Positions 27,646-38,127 are shown, counted from the stretch's first letter. The stretch is DNA of 64,000 bases from JAFDBW01 sp963723355 (GCA_963723355.1 CAVRQQ010000014.1:37956-101955), one strand, 5' to 3'. The notes: generated by a model from the letters alone, not told the origin. A program made the numbers and translations.

Positions 27646-27678
27646 ACCTTTCCGCGCGATGCGGAGAGGTATTTTTTT
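27646..27678 (+). terminator. Attenuator terminator of the pyr operon
   Basis: ACCTTTCCGC (27646-27655) pairs with GCGGAGAGGT (27661-27670), ten pairs including one G-T, followed by A and seven T. It lies between the PyrR-binding hairpin and pyrR, as expected of a PyrR-controlled attenuator. The competing antiterminator could not be defined by eye. Confidence 0.85.
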
Positions 27679-27704
27679 GCCCTAAATTCGACGGGAGGAA
27701 AGAG

Positions 27705-28241
27705 ATGGCCAAAGCGGAGACCGCAATTCTGGACCAGGCTGGCATAACCCGCGCCGTTACCCGGATTGCCCATGAAATTCTGGAACACAACAAGGGGTGT
27801 GAAAACCTCGCCCTGATCGGCATTCGCTCAGGGGGAGACCACCTGGCGAGCCTTCTGCGGACCCGTATCTGTGACATTGAAGGGGTTGAGGTGCCGATCG
27901 GAGAAGTTGATATCACGATGTACCGTGACGATCTCGCCGCACGCGGCAACCTGCCAATCGGCAAAACCAGCATCCCGTTTCCTCTCGATGGTAAAGATGT
28001 TGTCCTGGTTGACGATGTCCTCTATACCGGCAGGACCATTCGCTCGGCAATGGACGCCCTGATGGATTTCGGCCGTCCCAGCACGATCCAGCTGGCCGTA
28101 CTGATCGACCGGGGTCATCGGGAGTTGCCCATTCGTGCCGATTACGTTGGTCGCAATGTGCCGACGGCAGCTGATGAGGAAATCTCTGTAACATTCAATG
28201 AAGACCTGAGCCCGCTGGCAGTCCGGCTGGTCAAACCATAG
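27705..28241 (+). CDS. pyrR: Bifunctional pyr operon regulator / uracil phosphoribosyltransferase
   Basis: A 178-residue PRTase-fold protein that binds pyr mRNA in response to uridine nucleotides and has some uracil phosphoribosyltransferase activity. The PRPP loop is VVLVDDVLYTGRTIRSA near residues 99-115. The N-terminal LIGIRSGGDHLA and the middle region REELP-like RGHRELPIRADYVG are typical of PyrR. It is the first gene of pyrR-pyrB-pyrC-carA-carB, behind a leader holding its RNA target, so the operon is autoregulated. GGGAGG precedes the ATG. Confidence 0.95.
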   Translation: MAKAETAILDQAGITRAVTRIAHEILEHNKGCENLALIGIRSGGDHLASLLRTRICDIEGVEVPIGEVDITMYRDDLAARGNLPIGKTSIPFPLDGKDVVLVDDVLYTGRTIRSAMDALMDFGRPSTIQLAVLIDRGHRELPIRADYVGRNVPTAADEEISVTFNEDLSPLAVRLVKP

Positions 28242-28259
28242 ATATCAGGGAGGATAAGC

Positions 28260-29198
28260 ATGTCTTTCAAACACAAGCACATTCTCGGCATTGAACAAAT
28301 GTCCAAAGAGGACATCGAGATAATTCTCGACACGGCCGACGCTTTCAAGGAAATCAATACCAGGGACATCAAGAAAGTGCCGACTTTGCGCGGTAAGACG
28401 ATTATCAACGCCTTTTTTGAAGCCAGTACCCGCACCCGGCTCTCCTTTGAAATTGCCGGCAAGCGACTGTCGGCCGACACGGTGAATATCTCCGGTTCGA
28501 CTTCATCGGTGGTCAAAGGTGAGACTCTCGAGGATACGGCCCGGAATATCGAGGCCATGGCTCCCGACATTATCGTGATTCGCCACGGGCACTCCGGTGC
28601 GCCACACTACCTCGCCGAACGGGTCGGTTGTTCAATTGTCAATGCCGGCGATGGTGCCCATGAACACCCCAGCCAGGCGTTGCTCGACGCGATGACTATG
28701 CGCGAGCATAAGGGCCGCATAGAAGGCCTGGAAGTGGCCATCATCGGTGATATTACACACAGTCGCGTTGTGCGCTCAAATATATACTGCTTGTCAAAAA
28801 TGGGTGCCAAGGTGCGTCTGTGTGGACCGGGAACCATGCTGCCGCCAGGGATCGAAAAACTTGGTAATGTCAAAGTTTATACTGACATGCAGGATGCCAT
28901 TAAAGATGTTGATGTGATCATGATGCTGCGTATCCAGATGGAGCGGCAAAGTAACATCATGTTGCCGAGTCTGCGTGAATATGCGCGCTTTTATGGCCTG
29001 AACCCAACCAACGTCAAGCTCGCCAAGTCGGATGCCATCGTTATGCATCCAGGGCCGATGAACCGTGGTGTTGAAATTTCCTCGGTCGTTGCAGATGGTG
29101 TGCAGAATGTCATCCTTGATCAAGTTGAGAACGGCGTAGCCGTGCGCATGGCGCTGCTCTACCTGGTCAGCGGCGTTGAATCGATGCAAACGTCTTGA
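28260..29198 (+). CDS. pyrB: Aspartate carbamoyltransferase, catalytic chain
   Basis: A 312-residue enzyme that makes carbamoyl aspartate, the first committed step of UMP synthesis. The carbamoyl-phosphate motif FFEASTRTRLSFE lies near residues 52-64, with HPSQALLDAMTM and GDITHSRVVRSN further on. There is no pyrI regulatory subunit next to it, so it is probably of the trimeric type or associates with PyrC. It starts 18 bases after pyrR with a GGAGGAT ribosome binding site. Confidence 0.96.
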   Translation: MSFKHKHILGIEQMSKEDIEIILDTADAFKEINTRDIKKVPTLRGKTIINAFFEASTRTRLSFEIAGKRLSADTVNISGSTSSVVKGETLEDTARNIEAMAPDIIVIRHGHSGAPHYLAERVGCSIVNAGDGAHEHPSQALLDAMTMREHKGRIEGLEVAIIGDITHSRVVRSNIYCLSKMGAKVRLCGPGTMLPPGIEKLGNVKVYTDMQDAIKDVDVIMMLRIQMERQSNIMLPSLREYARFYGLNPTNVKLAKSDAIVMHPGPMNRGVEISSVVADGVQNVILDQVENGVAVRMALLYLVSGVESMQTS

Positions 29199-29226
29199 AC
29201 TGTTAGATAAAGGATAAGGTGAAATC

Positions 29227-30501
29227 ATGGCGAAAATATTGATTAAAGGTGGCCGGGTGATCAGTCCTGCACAAAAGCTTGACGATACCTGTGATGTACT
29301 GATTGAAAAGGGCAAGATTACTGCCATCGGCAAGGACCTCGACGCACAAGGTGCTGAGGTTATCGATGCTGACGGCAAGATTGTAACTCCCGGTCTGGTT
29401 GACATTCATGTTCATCTACGTGACCCCGGTCTTGAATATAAGGAGGATATTGCTTCAGGTACTTTGTCAGCGGTGACAGGAGGTTTTACCTCAATTGCCT
29501 GCATGCCGAATACCAAGCCCGTCAACGATAACCAGTCTGTCACGAACTATATTCTAAACAAGGTCAAGGAAGAAGGTCACTGTCGGGTGTTCCCGATTGC
29601 CAGTATCAGCAAGGGCCTTCAAGGTGAGTCGATGACAGAAATGGGAGAACTCAAGGGCTTGGGCGTCTACGGCGTTTCCGATGACGGCAAGCCGGTCAGC
29701 AATGCGCAATTAATGCGCCGGGCCATGGAATATGCCAAACCGTTTGGCATAACGATTGTCACGCATGCCGAAGACCTGGAGCTGGTTGGCTCTGGCGTGA
29801 TGAACGAGGGCCCGGTTTCAACCGAACTTGGCCTGAAAGGCATCCCCTGGGTCGCTGAAGACGCTGCTACGGCCAGGGAAATCATGCTGGCAGAATTTAC
29901 CGGCGCCCACCTTCACGTCGCTCACGTCTCCACCAAGGGCTCGATTGATCTCGTGCGACAGGCCAAAAAACGTGGCGTCAATGTGACTTGTGAAGCCACG
30001 CCGCACCACTTTACCCTGACCGATGAAGCCGTTCGCGGCTACAACACTAACGCGAAAATGAATCCGCCCCTGCGCAGCGCTGAAGACCGGGAAGCCGTCC
30101 GCCAGGGGATTGCAGATGGAACTGTTGATGCGATCGCTACGGATCACGCCCCGCATCACATTGATGAAAAGAATGTTGAATTCAATATTGCGATGAATGG
30201 CATCGTTGGCCTGGAAACGGCTCTGCCACTCTCATTGCAGCTGGTTGAAGATGGCCTTATCGACTTGCCGAAAGCTGTCGCCTTGTTGACTTGCGGCCCT
30301 GCTGCAGCCCTCGGGATTCCGGCCGGGCAGCTCGAAGAAGGCGGTGTTGCCGACGTCACGGTGATCGACCCGGAACTGGAGTGGACGGTCGATGCGCAAA
30401 AACTGGTCAGCAAAAGCAAGAACACACCGTTTGACGGCTGGAAGATGAAAGGTGCAGCTCTCTTTACCATCGTCGGTGGCAAGATCGCGTACAAGAGATA
30501 A
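29227..30501 (+). CDS. pyrC: Dihydroorotase
   Basis: A 424-residue amidohydrolase that cyclises carbamoyl aspartate to dihydroorotate. The zinc motif DIHVHLRDPG (HxH) is at residues 59-68, with the EDIASGT region after it, further metal histidines in THAEDLE and HVAHVSTKGS, and the catalytic Asp in IATDHAPH. This is the multifunctional (class I) type. Spacing of 28 bases places it in the pyrB transcript. No damage is seen. Confidence 0.96.
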   Translation: MAKILIKGGRVISPAQKLDDTCDVLIEKGKITAIGKDLDAQGAEVIDADGKIVTPGLVDIHVHLRDPGLEYKEDIASGTLSAVTGGFTSIACMPNTKPVNDNQSVTNYILNKVKEEGHCRVFPIASISKGLQGESMTEMGELKGLGVYGVSDDGKPVSNAQLMRRAMEYAKPFGITIVTHAEDLELVGSGVMNEGPVSTELGLKGIPWVAEDAATAREIMLAEFTGAHLHVAHVSTKGSIDLVRQAKKRGVNVTCEATPHHFTLTDEAVRGYNTNAKMNPPLRSAEDREAVRQGIADGTVDAIATDHAPHHIDEKNVEFNIAMNGIVGLETALPLSLQLVEDGLIDLPKAVALLTCGPAAALGIPAGQLEEGGVADVTVIDPELEWTVDAQKLVSKSKNTPFDGWKMKGAALFTIVGGKIAYKR

Positions 30502-30611
30502 AACTAGGTAACGCACGGCTATCCAGAACCCGGCATTCGGAATTCAGGAGGAATGAATTTGACTTGTTCCGCAGGCTTGCTAGCGGATACCGAATCCCAA
30601 GGAGCTTATTT

Positions 30612-31730
30612 ATGAAAGCAGCATTGGCCCTCGCCGATGGCAGGGTCTTCCATGGCCGCGCCTTCGGTTCCACCGGTGAAATTACCGGCGAGGTCGTTTT
30701 TAATACCAGTATGTCCGGTTATCAGGAGATCCTGACTGATCCATCCTATTGCGGCGAGATCGTAACCATGACCTACCCGCAGATCGGCAACTATGGCGTC
30801 AACCGTGAAGATGTCGAGTCGTCCAGGCCCCACCTTTCCGGGTTCATTATCAAGGAACTCTGTGAGTTCCCGAGCAACTGGCGCTCTGAAATGTCGCTTG
30901 GACGCCTACCTGAAAGAGCATGACATTATCGGTCTCTCCGGAATCGACACACGGGCGCTGGTGCGTCACATTCGTGACAAGGGTGCCCAGACCGGCATTC
31001 TGTCAACGCTTGACTCTGGATGTCGATAGCCTGGTGGCGAAGGCCAAGGCGGCACCTTCGATTGTTGGCCGTGACCTGGTCCAGGAAGTGACCTGCGAAG
31101 AAGCCCTACACCTGGGATGAGAGCATCTGGGACCTTGAAAATGGTTACGGCAAAGGTGCCAAGAAGGCGCAATTCAAGGTTGTCGCGTATGACTTCGGCA
31201 TCAAGCGCAACATCCTGCGCAACCTGGTCAGCAAGGGTTGCAGTGTGACAGTCGTACCGGCAACCACTCCGGCCGAAGAGGTTCTGGCGATGGGGCCGGA
31301 CGGGGTTTTCCTGAGCAACGGCCCGGGCGATCCGGAGCCGATCACCTACGCGCAGGAGAATATTCGGAAACTGCTCGGCAAGGTGCCGCTGTTCGGTATC
31401 TGCCTCGGCCATCAGCTGCTTTCGATCGCCTTGGGAGGCAAAACCTACAAGCTCAAGTTCGGCCATCGCGGTGGTAACCAGCCGGTTCGCCGTGGGGAAG
31501 GGCACAACGTCGAAATTACGTCGCAGAACCACGGCTTTGCCGTTGATGCCGGTACCCTGCAGGATGATGCGGTGATCACCCACATCAATCTCAACGACAA
31601 TACCGTTGAAGGCTTGCATCACAAGACCGCTCCGGCCTTCTCGGTCCAGTATCATCCCGAGGCTTCACCGGGGCCGCACGATGCAAACTACCTGTTCGGT
31701 GAGTTCATCAAGATGATGAAGAACTTATAA
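30612..31730 (+). CDS. carA: Carbamoyl-phosphate synthase small subunit (three frameshifts)
   Basis: Glutaminase subunit that passes ammonia to CarB. The N-terminal domain starts MKAALALADGRVFHGRAFGS; the class I glutamine amidotransferase domain has FGICLGHQLLSIALGG with the catalytic Cys, and the histidine in VQYHPEASPGPHD. Three breaks occur: near 30899 (one extra G in CTTGGACG, giving EMSLDAYLKEHDI), near 31012 (one extra base in CTTGACTCTGG) and near 31105 (one extra G in GAAGCCC, giving EEPYTWDESIW). After removal the protein is 371 residues, the normal size. The ATG at 30612 follows AAGGAG. Carbamoyl phosphate serves pyrimidines here and probably arginine too. Confidence 0.93.
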
Positions 31731-31742
31731 AGGCGGTTGTTA

Positions 31743-31842
31743 GGGGCTGGGGTCATAAAGGCGAACATGGCAATTAAGTAATAATAGCAGAATCTAAGAG
31801 ATTTTCGGTGAACATACTGGGCCAAGATTCTCTTCCAGCCCC
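31743..31842 (+). repeat. Long-range inverted repeat in the carA-carB gap
   Basis: GGGGCTGG (31743-31750) and CCAGCCCC (31835-31842) are exact complements bracketing about 84 bases in the 149-base gap between carA and carB. It could fold the carB leader or stabilise the transcript. Function is unknown. Confidence 0.35.
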
Positions 31843-31879
31843 AGCGCCCGAGGGCACGTAAATCAACGGAATGTAAACC

Positions 31880-34800
31880 ATGCCCAAAAGAACTGACATC
31901 AAGAAAGATTCTGATCATCGGGGCAGGGCCGATTGTTATCGGCCAGGCCTGTGAATTCGATTACTCCGGGACCCAGGCCTGCAAGGCGCTTAAGGAGGAG
32001 GGCTACCAGGTCGTGCTGCTCAACTCCAACCCGGCAACGATCATGACCGATCCCGACTTTGCCGACCGGACCTACATTGAACCGGTTACGCCAGAGACCC
32101 TGGCGAAAATTATTGAAAAAGAACGCCCTGACGCGCTTTTGCCAACACTCGGCGGCCAGACAGCCCTCAACACTGCCGTTGCGGTCGCCAAAAACGGTAT
32201 CCTCGACGAATTCGGTGTAGAACTCATCGGCGCAAAATTGCCGGCCATAGAGATGGCCGAAGACCGCACCCTTTTCAAGGCGGCAATGGAGCGGATCGGG
32301 ATTGCCGTGCCGCGCTCCGGGTTGGCTCATAACTATCAGGAGGCCATGGATATCATCGATTTTGTCGGTTTCCCGGCGATTATCCGTCCTTCATTTACCC
32401 TTGGCGGCACTGGCGGAGGGATCGCCTACAACCCGGAAGAATACGAGCAGATGGCAATTGCCGGCATCGACGCGTCACCGACCAGTGAAATCCTTGTCGA
32501 AGAATCGGTGATCGGCTGGAAAGAGTTCGAGCTCGAGGTCATGCGTGATCTCGCTGACAATGTCGTGATTATCTGTTCGATTGAAAATTTCGACCCGATG
32601 GGCGTCCATACCGGTGACTCGATTACCGTGGCGCCGGCCCAGACCCTGACCGACAAGGAATACCAGATTTTGCGTGACGCCTCGCTCAAAATCATCCGAG
32701 AGATCGGGGTCGAGACCGGCGGTTCCAATATCCAGTTCGGCATCAACCCGGTCGATGGCCGCCTGGTGGTCATCGAGATGAACCCCCGTGTCTCCAGGTC
32801 CTCAGCGCTCGCATCCAAGGCGACCGGCTTCCCGATCGCCAAAATCGCGGCAAAACTCTCGGTTGGTTACACGCTTGACGAGATTCCGAACGACATCACC
32901 AAGGAAACCTTTGCTTCCTTCGAGCCGACTATCGATTACGTGGTGACCAAAATTCCGCGCTTTACCTTCGAAAAATTCCCCAAGGCGGATGCAACGCTGA
33001 CGACCCAGATGAAGTCAGTCGGCGAGGTCATGTCCATCGGCCGGACTTTCAAAGAGAGCCTGCAGAAAGCATTGCGTTCTCTTGAAATCGACTCCCACGG
33101 CTTTGAGAGCCGGCTGTTTCGTGGAACCTGGAGACTATCGCTACAACCTGAGCGACGAAGAAGTTGAACTGATCGAAACCAAACTCAGGGTGCCCAACTG
33201 GGAGCGCCTCTGGTACCTGGCCGATGCCATTCGCGCCGGGTTCACAATGGAAAAGATTTACGAACTGACCGCTATCGACCCCTGGTTTCTTAACAACATC
33301 CGCCAGGTCGTCGAAATGGAAGGCCGCCTGATTCGGGCAAAAGAACTGCTTGACCAGCCCGAAGGTGAAGTCTTCCCGGTTCTGTTGCGCGAGGCCAAGC
33401 AAATGGGCTTTGCCGACAAGCGCCTGGCCTTGCTCTGGGGCACCAGCGAGCAGAGAATCCGTGACTTGCGCTACCAACTCGCAATTCTGCCCGTTTACAA
33501 GCGGGTTGACACCTGTGGTGCCGAATTTGAAGCCTATACACCGTATCTCTACTCAACCTACGAAGAAGAGTGTGAGGCGGCTCCGTCGGATCGTAAAAAA
33601 ATCATGATCCTCGGTGGCGGGCCAAATCGGATCGGGCAGGGGATCGAGTTCGATTACTGCTGCGTCCACGGCGTCTACGCTCTTGCTGAAGACGGCTTTG
33701 AAACGATCATGGTCAACTGTAACCCGGAAACGGTGTCAACCGACTACGATACGTCCGATCGGCTGTACTTTGAGCCATTGACCCTGGAAGATGTGCTGGA
33801 GATCGTCCGCGTCGAGCAGCCGACCGGGGTTATCGTTCAATTCGGCGGTCAGACGCCGCTCAAACTGGCCGTTGCCCTGGAACAGGCCGGAGTACCGATT
33901 ATCGGCACATCACCGGATGCGATCGACAGGGCCGAGGATCGCGAGCGGTTTCAGGAGCTGCTGAACAAGCTGGGGTTGAAACAGCCGGCCAATGGTATCG
34001 CACGCTCCTTTGAAGAAGCGGAAAAGATCGCTGAAAGAATCGGCTATCCTGCGGTGGTCAGGCCCAGCTATGTTCTCGGTGGCCGGGCCATGGAGATTGT
34101 CTACGATCAGCAGCAGTTGCGCGACTATATGAAGTTTGCCGTCCAGGCTTCTCCAGAACACCCGATCCTGATCGATAAATTCCTCGAGCAGGCAATCGAG
34201 GTTGACGTGGACGCCCTGGCAGACGGTTTCACAGTGGTGATTGGCGGCATCATGCAGCATATCGAAGAAGCCGGTATCCACTCCGGTGATTCGGCGTGCT
34301 CGCTGCCACCGTATTCATTGTCACAGAAAATCGTCAAGGAGATCCGTAAACAGACGATCGCCCTGGCCCTGGAACTGGGTGTCTCCGGTTTGATGAATAT
34401 CCAGTATGCCGTCAAGGATGATGAAGTGTACCTGATCGAAGTCAACCCGCGTGCCAGCCGCACGGCACCCTTTGTGTCCAAGGCGACCGGACGGCCGCTG
34501 GCCAAGATCGCCGCCCGAATCATGGCGGGCAAGACATTAAAAGAGCTGGGCATAAATAAGGAAATTATTCCCGAACACATCTCGGTCAAGGAATCGGTTT
34601 TTCCCTTCATCAAGTTCCCCGGCGTCGATACGCTCCTCGGCCCCGAGATGAAGTCGACCGGAGAAGTGATGGGGATTGACAGGGAATTCGGTAAAGCGTT
34701 TGCCAAGGCCCAACTCGGAGCCAACGTCAAATTGCCGACCTCAGGCAAGGTCTTTGTGAGCGTTAAGGATGCCGACAAGAAGGCGATTATCGAACCGGTC

Positions 34801-35145
34801 AGAAAGCTGGTTGAAGCCGGCTTCCAGGTTGTTTCCACCAAGGGTACGGCCGCCTACCTGCGGGCGCATGGGATCACTGCCGAACCGATCAACAAGGTCA
34901 AGGAGGGACGACCCCACTGTGTCGATATGATCAAGAGCGACGAAATAGGCCTGGTTTTCAATACGACTTTCGGCGCTCAATCTATTCTCGACTCTTATTC
35001 CATCCGCCGCTCGGCGCTGGTATACAATATTGCCTACTTCACAACCATAGCCGGAGCGGAGGCCGTTGTCGATGGCATCCTGGCCCTGCAACGTGAAAAC
35101 CTTGACGTTACGCCCCTTCAAGAGTATTATTCGAACGACGGGTAG
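31880..35145 (+). CDS. carB: Carbamoyl-phosphate synthase large subunit (two frameshifts)
   Basis: ATP-grasp enzyme of 1087 residues after repair, making carbamoyl phosphate from bicarbonate, ammonia and two ATP. The two homologous halves each open with a similar motif (ILIIGAGPIVIGQ and IMILGGGPNRIGQG) and each carries the ATP-grasp RPSFTLGGTGGG / RPSYVLGGRAME loop; the C-terminal MGS-like domain (VSTKGTAAYLRAHG) binds the UMP effector. Two breaks occur: near 31911, where one extra G in AAAGATTC moves the start out of frame (MPKRTDIKK then ILIIGAG), and near 33123, one extra G in CGTGGAAC (LFREPGDYRYNLS). Last gene of the pyr operon before the terminator at 35181. Confidence 0.94.
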
Positions 35146-35180
35146 GCAACTCCCCGTCATTATTTGCCTTAAAACACAAC

Positions 35181-35208
35181 TGTTCGGGCGGGTTTTCCCG
35201 CCCGAACA
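35181..35208 (+). terminator. Intrinsic terminator between carB and greA
   Basis: TGTTCGGGCGGG (35181-35192) pairs perfectly with CCCGCCCGAACA (35197-35208) around a TTTT loop, followed by CTTTTATT. It ends the pyr operon. Confidence 0.85.
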
Positions 35209-35247
35209 CTTTTATTGATAGCAAACCAAAAGCAAGGGAAAAGAGTT

Positions 35248-35724
35248 ATGTCGCAAACCGTACCTATGACGCCTGAGGGATACCAGAGGCTTCAGGAGGA
35301 ATTGAAACATCTGATCCGCGTTGAGCGCCCGCGCGTTGTCCAGGATATCGCCGAAGCCCGTGATCACGGAGACCTCTCGGAGAATGCTGAATATGATGCA
35401 GCCAAGGAGCGTCAGGGCTTTGTCGAAGGACGCATTGCCGAGATTAACGGCAAGATGGCCCGCGCCCAGGTTATCGATGTGTCCGTTATAGATACGGACA
35501 AGGTTGTGTTCGGCGCTACAGTGACTGTTTACGATGACGAATCGGAGAGCGAATCGACTTACCGGATCGTCGGTGAGGACGAATCGGATATCAAGCAGGG
35601 ACTCATCTCCGTCAGCAGCCCGGTTGCCAAAGCCCTGATCGGTCATCGCATCGGTGATGAGGTGCAGATCAGGGTCCCGTCCGGGATTCGCATTTACGAA
35701 ATCATTGATATCAAGTACCTTTAG
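35248..35724 (+). CDS. greA: Transcription elongation factor GreA
   Basis: A 158-residue factor that rescues backtracked RNA polymerase by stimulating transcript cleavage. The N-terminal coiled coil starts MTPEGYQRLQEELKHL, with the tip motif EARDHGDLSENAEYDAAKE carrying the acidic residues; the C-terminal FKBP-like domain includes ISVSSPVAKALIG. The ATG at 35248 lies behind GGGAAAAGAG. The DUF1858 gene begins 15 bases downstream, so it is probably co-transcribed. Confidence 0.95.
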   Translation: MSQTVPMTPEGYQRLQEELKHLIRVERPRVVQDIAEARDHGDLSENAEYDAAKERQGFVEGRIAEINGKMARAQVIDVSVIDTDKVVFGATVTVYDDESESESTYRIVGEDESDIKQGLISVSSPVAKALIGHRIGDEVQIRVPSGIRIYEIIDIKYL

Positions 35725-35738
35725 CCTGGAGACGAACA

Positions 35739-35936
35739 ATGGCGACTATTACCAAGGACATGACGTTTCACGAAGTAATGGGAAAAAGCCCGGAGGTTGT
35801 CAAGGTCTTGGCATCCTTCAACCTCGGCTGTGTCGGCTGCATGGGCGCCCAGAATGAAACCCTGGCACAAGGGGCTATCGCCCATGGCCTGGATGTTGAG
35901 GAACTTCTCACCGCGCTGAATGCGATCTTCGACTGA
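35739..35936 (+). CDS. DUF1858 domain protein (copy 2)
   Basis: A 65-residue single DUF1858 domain, paralogous to the gene at 17902. It has TFHEVMGKSPEVVKVL, the cysteine pair in NLGCVGCMGA (CVGC) and the helical tail VEELLTALNAIF. No exact role is known; proteins of this family are often found with redox or iron-sulfur functions in anaerobes. It is located 15 bases after greA and 50 bases before recG. The presence of two copies in one window is notable. Confidence 0.8.
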   Translation: MATITKDMTFHEVMGKSPEVVKVLASFNLGCVGCMGAQNETLAQGAIAHGLDVEELLTALNAIFD

Positions 35937-35985
35937 TAACCGCACGTTCTCCAATCATCTTCAGCGCCTCACCGGGGAAGGGGAG

Positions 35986-38127
35986 ATGACCAAGGCGACG
36001 AAAGACCAGCTCCGTCAACACCTTTCCACCCCTGTCGTGCATCTTAAGGGGGTCGGGCCCCGTATCGCCGAAAAACTCGCCAAGCTTGATATCCATACTG
36101 TAGAAGACCTTCTTTACACCCTGCCGAACAGATATGAAGATCGACGTGAATTCAGAAGGATAGCCCATCTGCGCGATGGGGTTCACGAGGTTTTTTGCGG
36201 TGAAATTCTGGCCTGCGGCGAATCAACAACCTCTCGTCGCCGCCGTCGACTGTTCGAAGTTGTCGTCAGTGACGGCACCGGTCAGGTCGCCCTCAAATGG
36301 TTCCATTACCGCAAAGACTGGATGACAAAACGCTTCACGGTCGGTCGACGTGCGGTTTTCACCGGTGAGGTCAAGCGTTATGGAGCTTTACGTGAAATTC
36401 ACCATCCGGACGTTGAATTTCTTGCCCCCGACCAGTCCCTGGCTGACTATCAGAGCTCCGACCCGCTGGCTTTCGGCCGTATCCTGCCGGTTTACCCTCT
36501 TACCGAAGGGTTGAGCCAATACGCTGCTCGCAAGATCTGGAAACAGGCTGTCGACCAGTTCGCACAATTCGTCCCGTCGCATTTACCTGGTCATCTCGTA
36601 AAAAAGCGCGAATTGCTGCCCCTTGCAGAGGCGCTCCAGGAGGTTCATTGGCCTTCCAATGCCGCCAGCATGGAACAACTGGAGAAGAAGCAGATGCCGG
36701 GGTTGCGCTCGCTGGTTTATGACGAATTCTTCTTCCTGGAGCTCGGGCTGGCACTGAAGCGTCGTGGGGTCGTCCTGGAACCAGGGATAAAATTTGACGT
36801 GACGCATAAATACACCCGGCCACTGGCTGCTTCGTTGCCATTTCGCATGACAAATGCCCAGAGGCGAGTCCTGGGTGAAATCAAGCAGGACCTGATGTCA
36901 CCACATCCGATGAACCGGCTGATCCAGGGTGATGTCGGCTGCGGCAAAACCATTGTCGCCCTGATGACCGCGCTCGTCGCCATCGAAAACGAAACCCAGG
37001 TTGCCGTGGTCGCGCCGACCGAGATCCTTGCCGAACAACATTACCTGCAATTTCATCGCTGGCTGGAACAACTCGGCCTCAGGGCTGCTTTGTTGCGCGG
37101 TAAGATGCCGGCGGCAGAGAAGCGCCAGATACTCGAAGACCTTGGGGCCGGGGAGGTCAACCTGGTCGTCGGTACCCATGCGGTTTTGCAGGAAGGTGTC
37201 GAATTCAAAAGGCTGGGGCTCGGTATCATCGACGAGCAGCACCGTTTTGGCGTGCGGCAGAGGGCGGTTTTGCGGGAGAAAGGCACTAACCCCCACATCC
37301 TGGTAATGACAGCAACGCCGATCCCGAGGACCTTGTCACTTACCTTGTATGGCGACCTGGCTTTGTCAGTCATCGACGAGATGCCTCCGGGCAGGATGCC
37401 GGTCGATACCAGGATCGCATCCGATGCGCAAAGAGGTAAAGTCTACAGCCGTATCCGACAGGAAATTGAAAAAGGACACCAGGTGTACGTGGTTTACCCG
37501 CTGGTTGAAGAATCAGAGAAAAGCGACCTGTTGGCAGCAACAGAAGGGGCTGAACAGCTCAAGAACGAGATCTTCCCCGAATCAGTGGTTGGTTTGCTGC
37601 ATGGCAGAATGAAACCGGCAGAAAAAGAAGAGGTCATGACCCGTTTCAAGAACAGGGAGATTGATATCCTGGTCTCGACGACGGTCATCGAGGTCGGTAT
37701 TGATGTACCGAATGCTACGGTCATGCTGGTCGAGCATGCCGAGCGTTTCGGCCTGGCCCAGTTGCACCAGTTGCGCGGAAGAGTTGGTAGAGGCAAAGCG
37801 GAGAGCCTTTGCATCCTCCTGAAATCATACAGGTGCAGTGAAGATGGTGAGAAACGACTTGAAGTAATGCGCTCGACTACTGATGGCTTCCGGATCGCCG
37901 AAGCTGATCTGGAAATCCGGGGCCCGGGCGAGTTCCTCGGCACCCGGCAGAGCGGTCTGCCGGATTTCCGGGTTGCCAACATCCTGCGTGACGGGCGAAC
38001 GCTCGAGGAGGCCCGCCAGGATGCATTCGCCTACGCGGAAAGTGATCAATTTAAAGAATCAGAACTGATGCGGGATGTTCTCAGGGAGCGCTGGGGCAGT
38101 CGGTTGGAGTTGGCGAGTATCGGGTGA
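35986..38127 (+). CDS. recG: ATP-dependent DNA helicase RecG
   Basis: A 713-residue superfamily 2 helicase that remodels stalled forks and recombination junctions. The N-terminal wedge domain (OB fold) follows the helical LKGVGPRIAEKL start; the helicase core has Walker A GDVGCGKTIVA, DEQH (IIDEQHRFGV), TATPIPRTL and the motif VI region QLRGRVGRGK. The ATG at 35986 follows GGAAGGGGAG; the frame continues upstream through the DUF1858 gene end. It is convergent with the TPR protein. Length is normal for RecG. Confidence 0.95.
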   Translation: MTKATKDQLRQHLSTPVVHLKGVGPRIAEKLAKLDIHTVEDLLYTLPNRYEDRREFRRIAHLRDGVHEVFCGEILACGESTTSRRRRRLFEVVVSDGTGQVALKWFHYRKDWMTKRFTVGRRAVFTGEVKRYGALREIHHPDVEFLAPDQSLADYQSSDPLAFGRILPVYPLTEGLSQYAARKIWKQAVDQFAQFVPSHLPGHLVKKRELLPLAEALQEVHWPSNAASMEQLEKKQMPGLRSLVYDEFFFLELGLALKRRGVVLEPGIKFDVTHKYTRPLAASLPFRMTNAQRRVLGEIKQDLMSPHPMNRLIQGDVGCGKTIVALMTALVAIENETQVAVVAPTEILAEQHYLQFHRWLEQLGLRAALLRGKMPAAEKRQILEDLGAGEVNLVVGTHAVLQEGVEFKRLGLGIIDEQHRFGVRQRAVLREKGTNPHILVMTATPIPRTLSLTLYGDLALSVIDEMPPGRMPVDTRIASDAQRGKVYSRIRQEIEKGHQVYVVYPLVEESEKSDLLAATEGAEQLKNEIFPESVVGLLHGRMKPAEKEEVMTRFKNREIDILVSTTVIEVGIDVPNATVMLVEHAERFGLAQLHQLRGRVGRGKAESLCILLKSYRCSEDGEKRLEVMRSTTDGFRIAEADLEIRGPGEFLGTRQSGLPDFRVANILRDGRTLEEARQDAFAYAESDQFKESELMRDVLRERWGSRLELASIG

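Noticed and set aside
30001..30159. Reading the pyr operon frameshifts as real gene decay
   Set aside because: pyrR, pyrB and pyrC in the same operon are intact, and carA and carB repair exactly with single-base removals; error is simpler.
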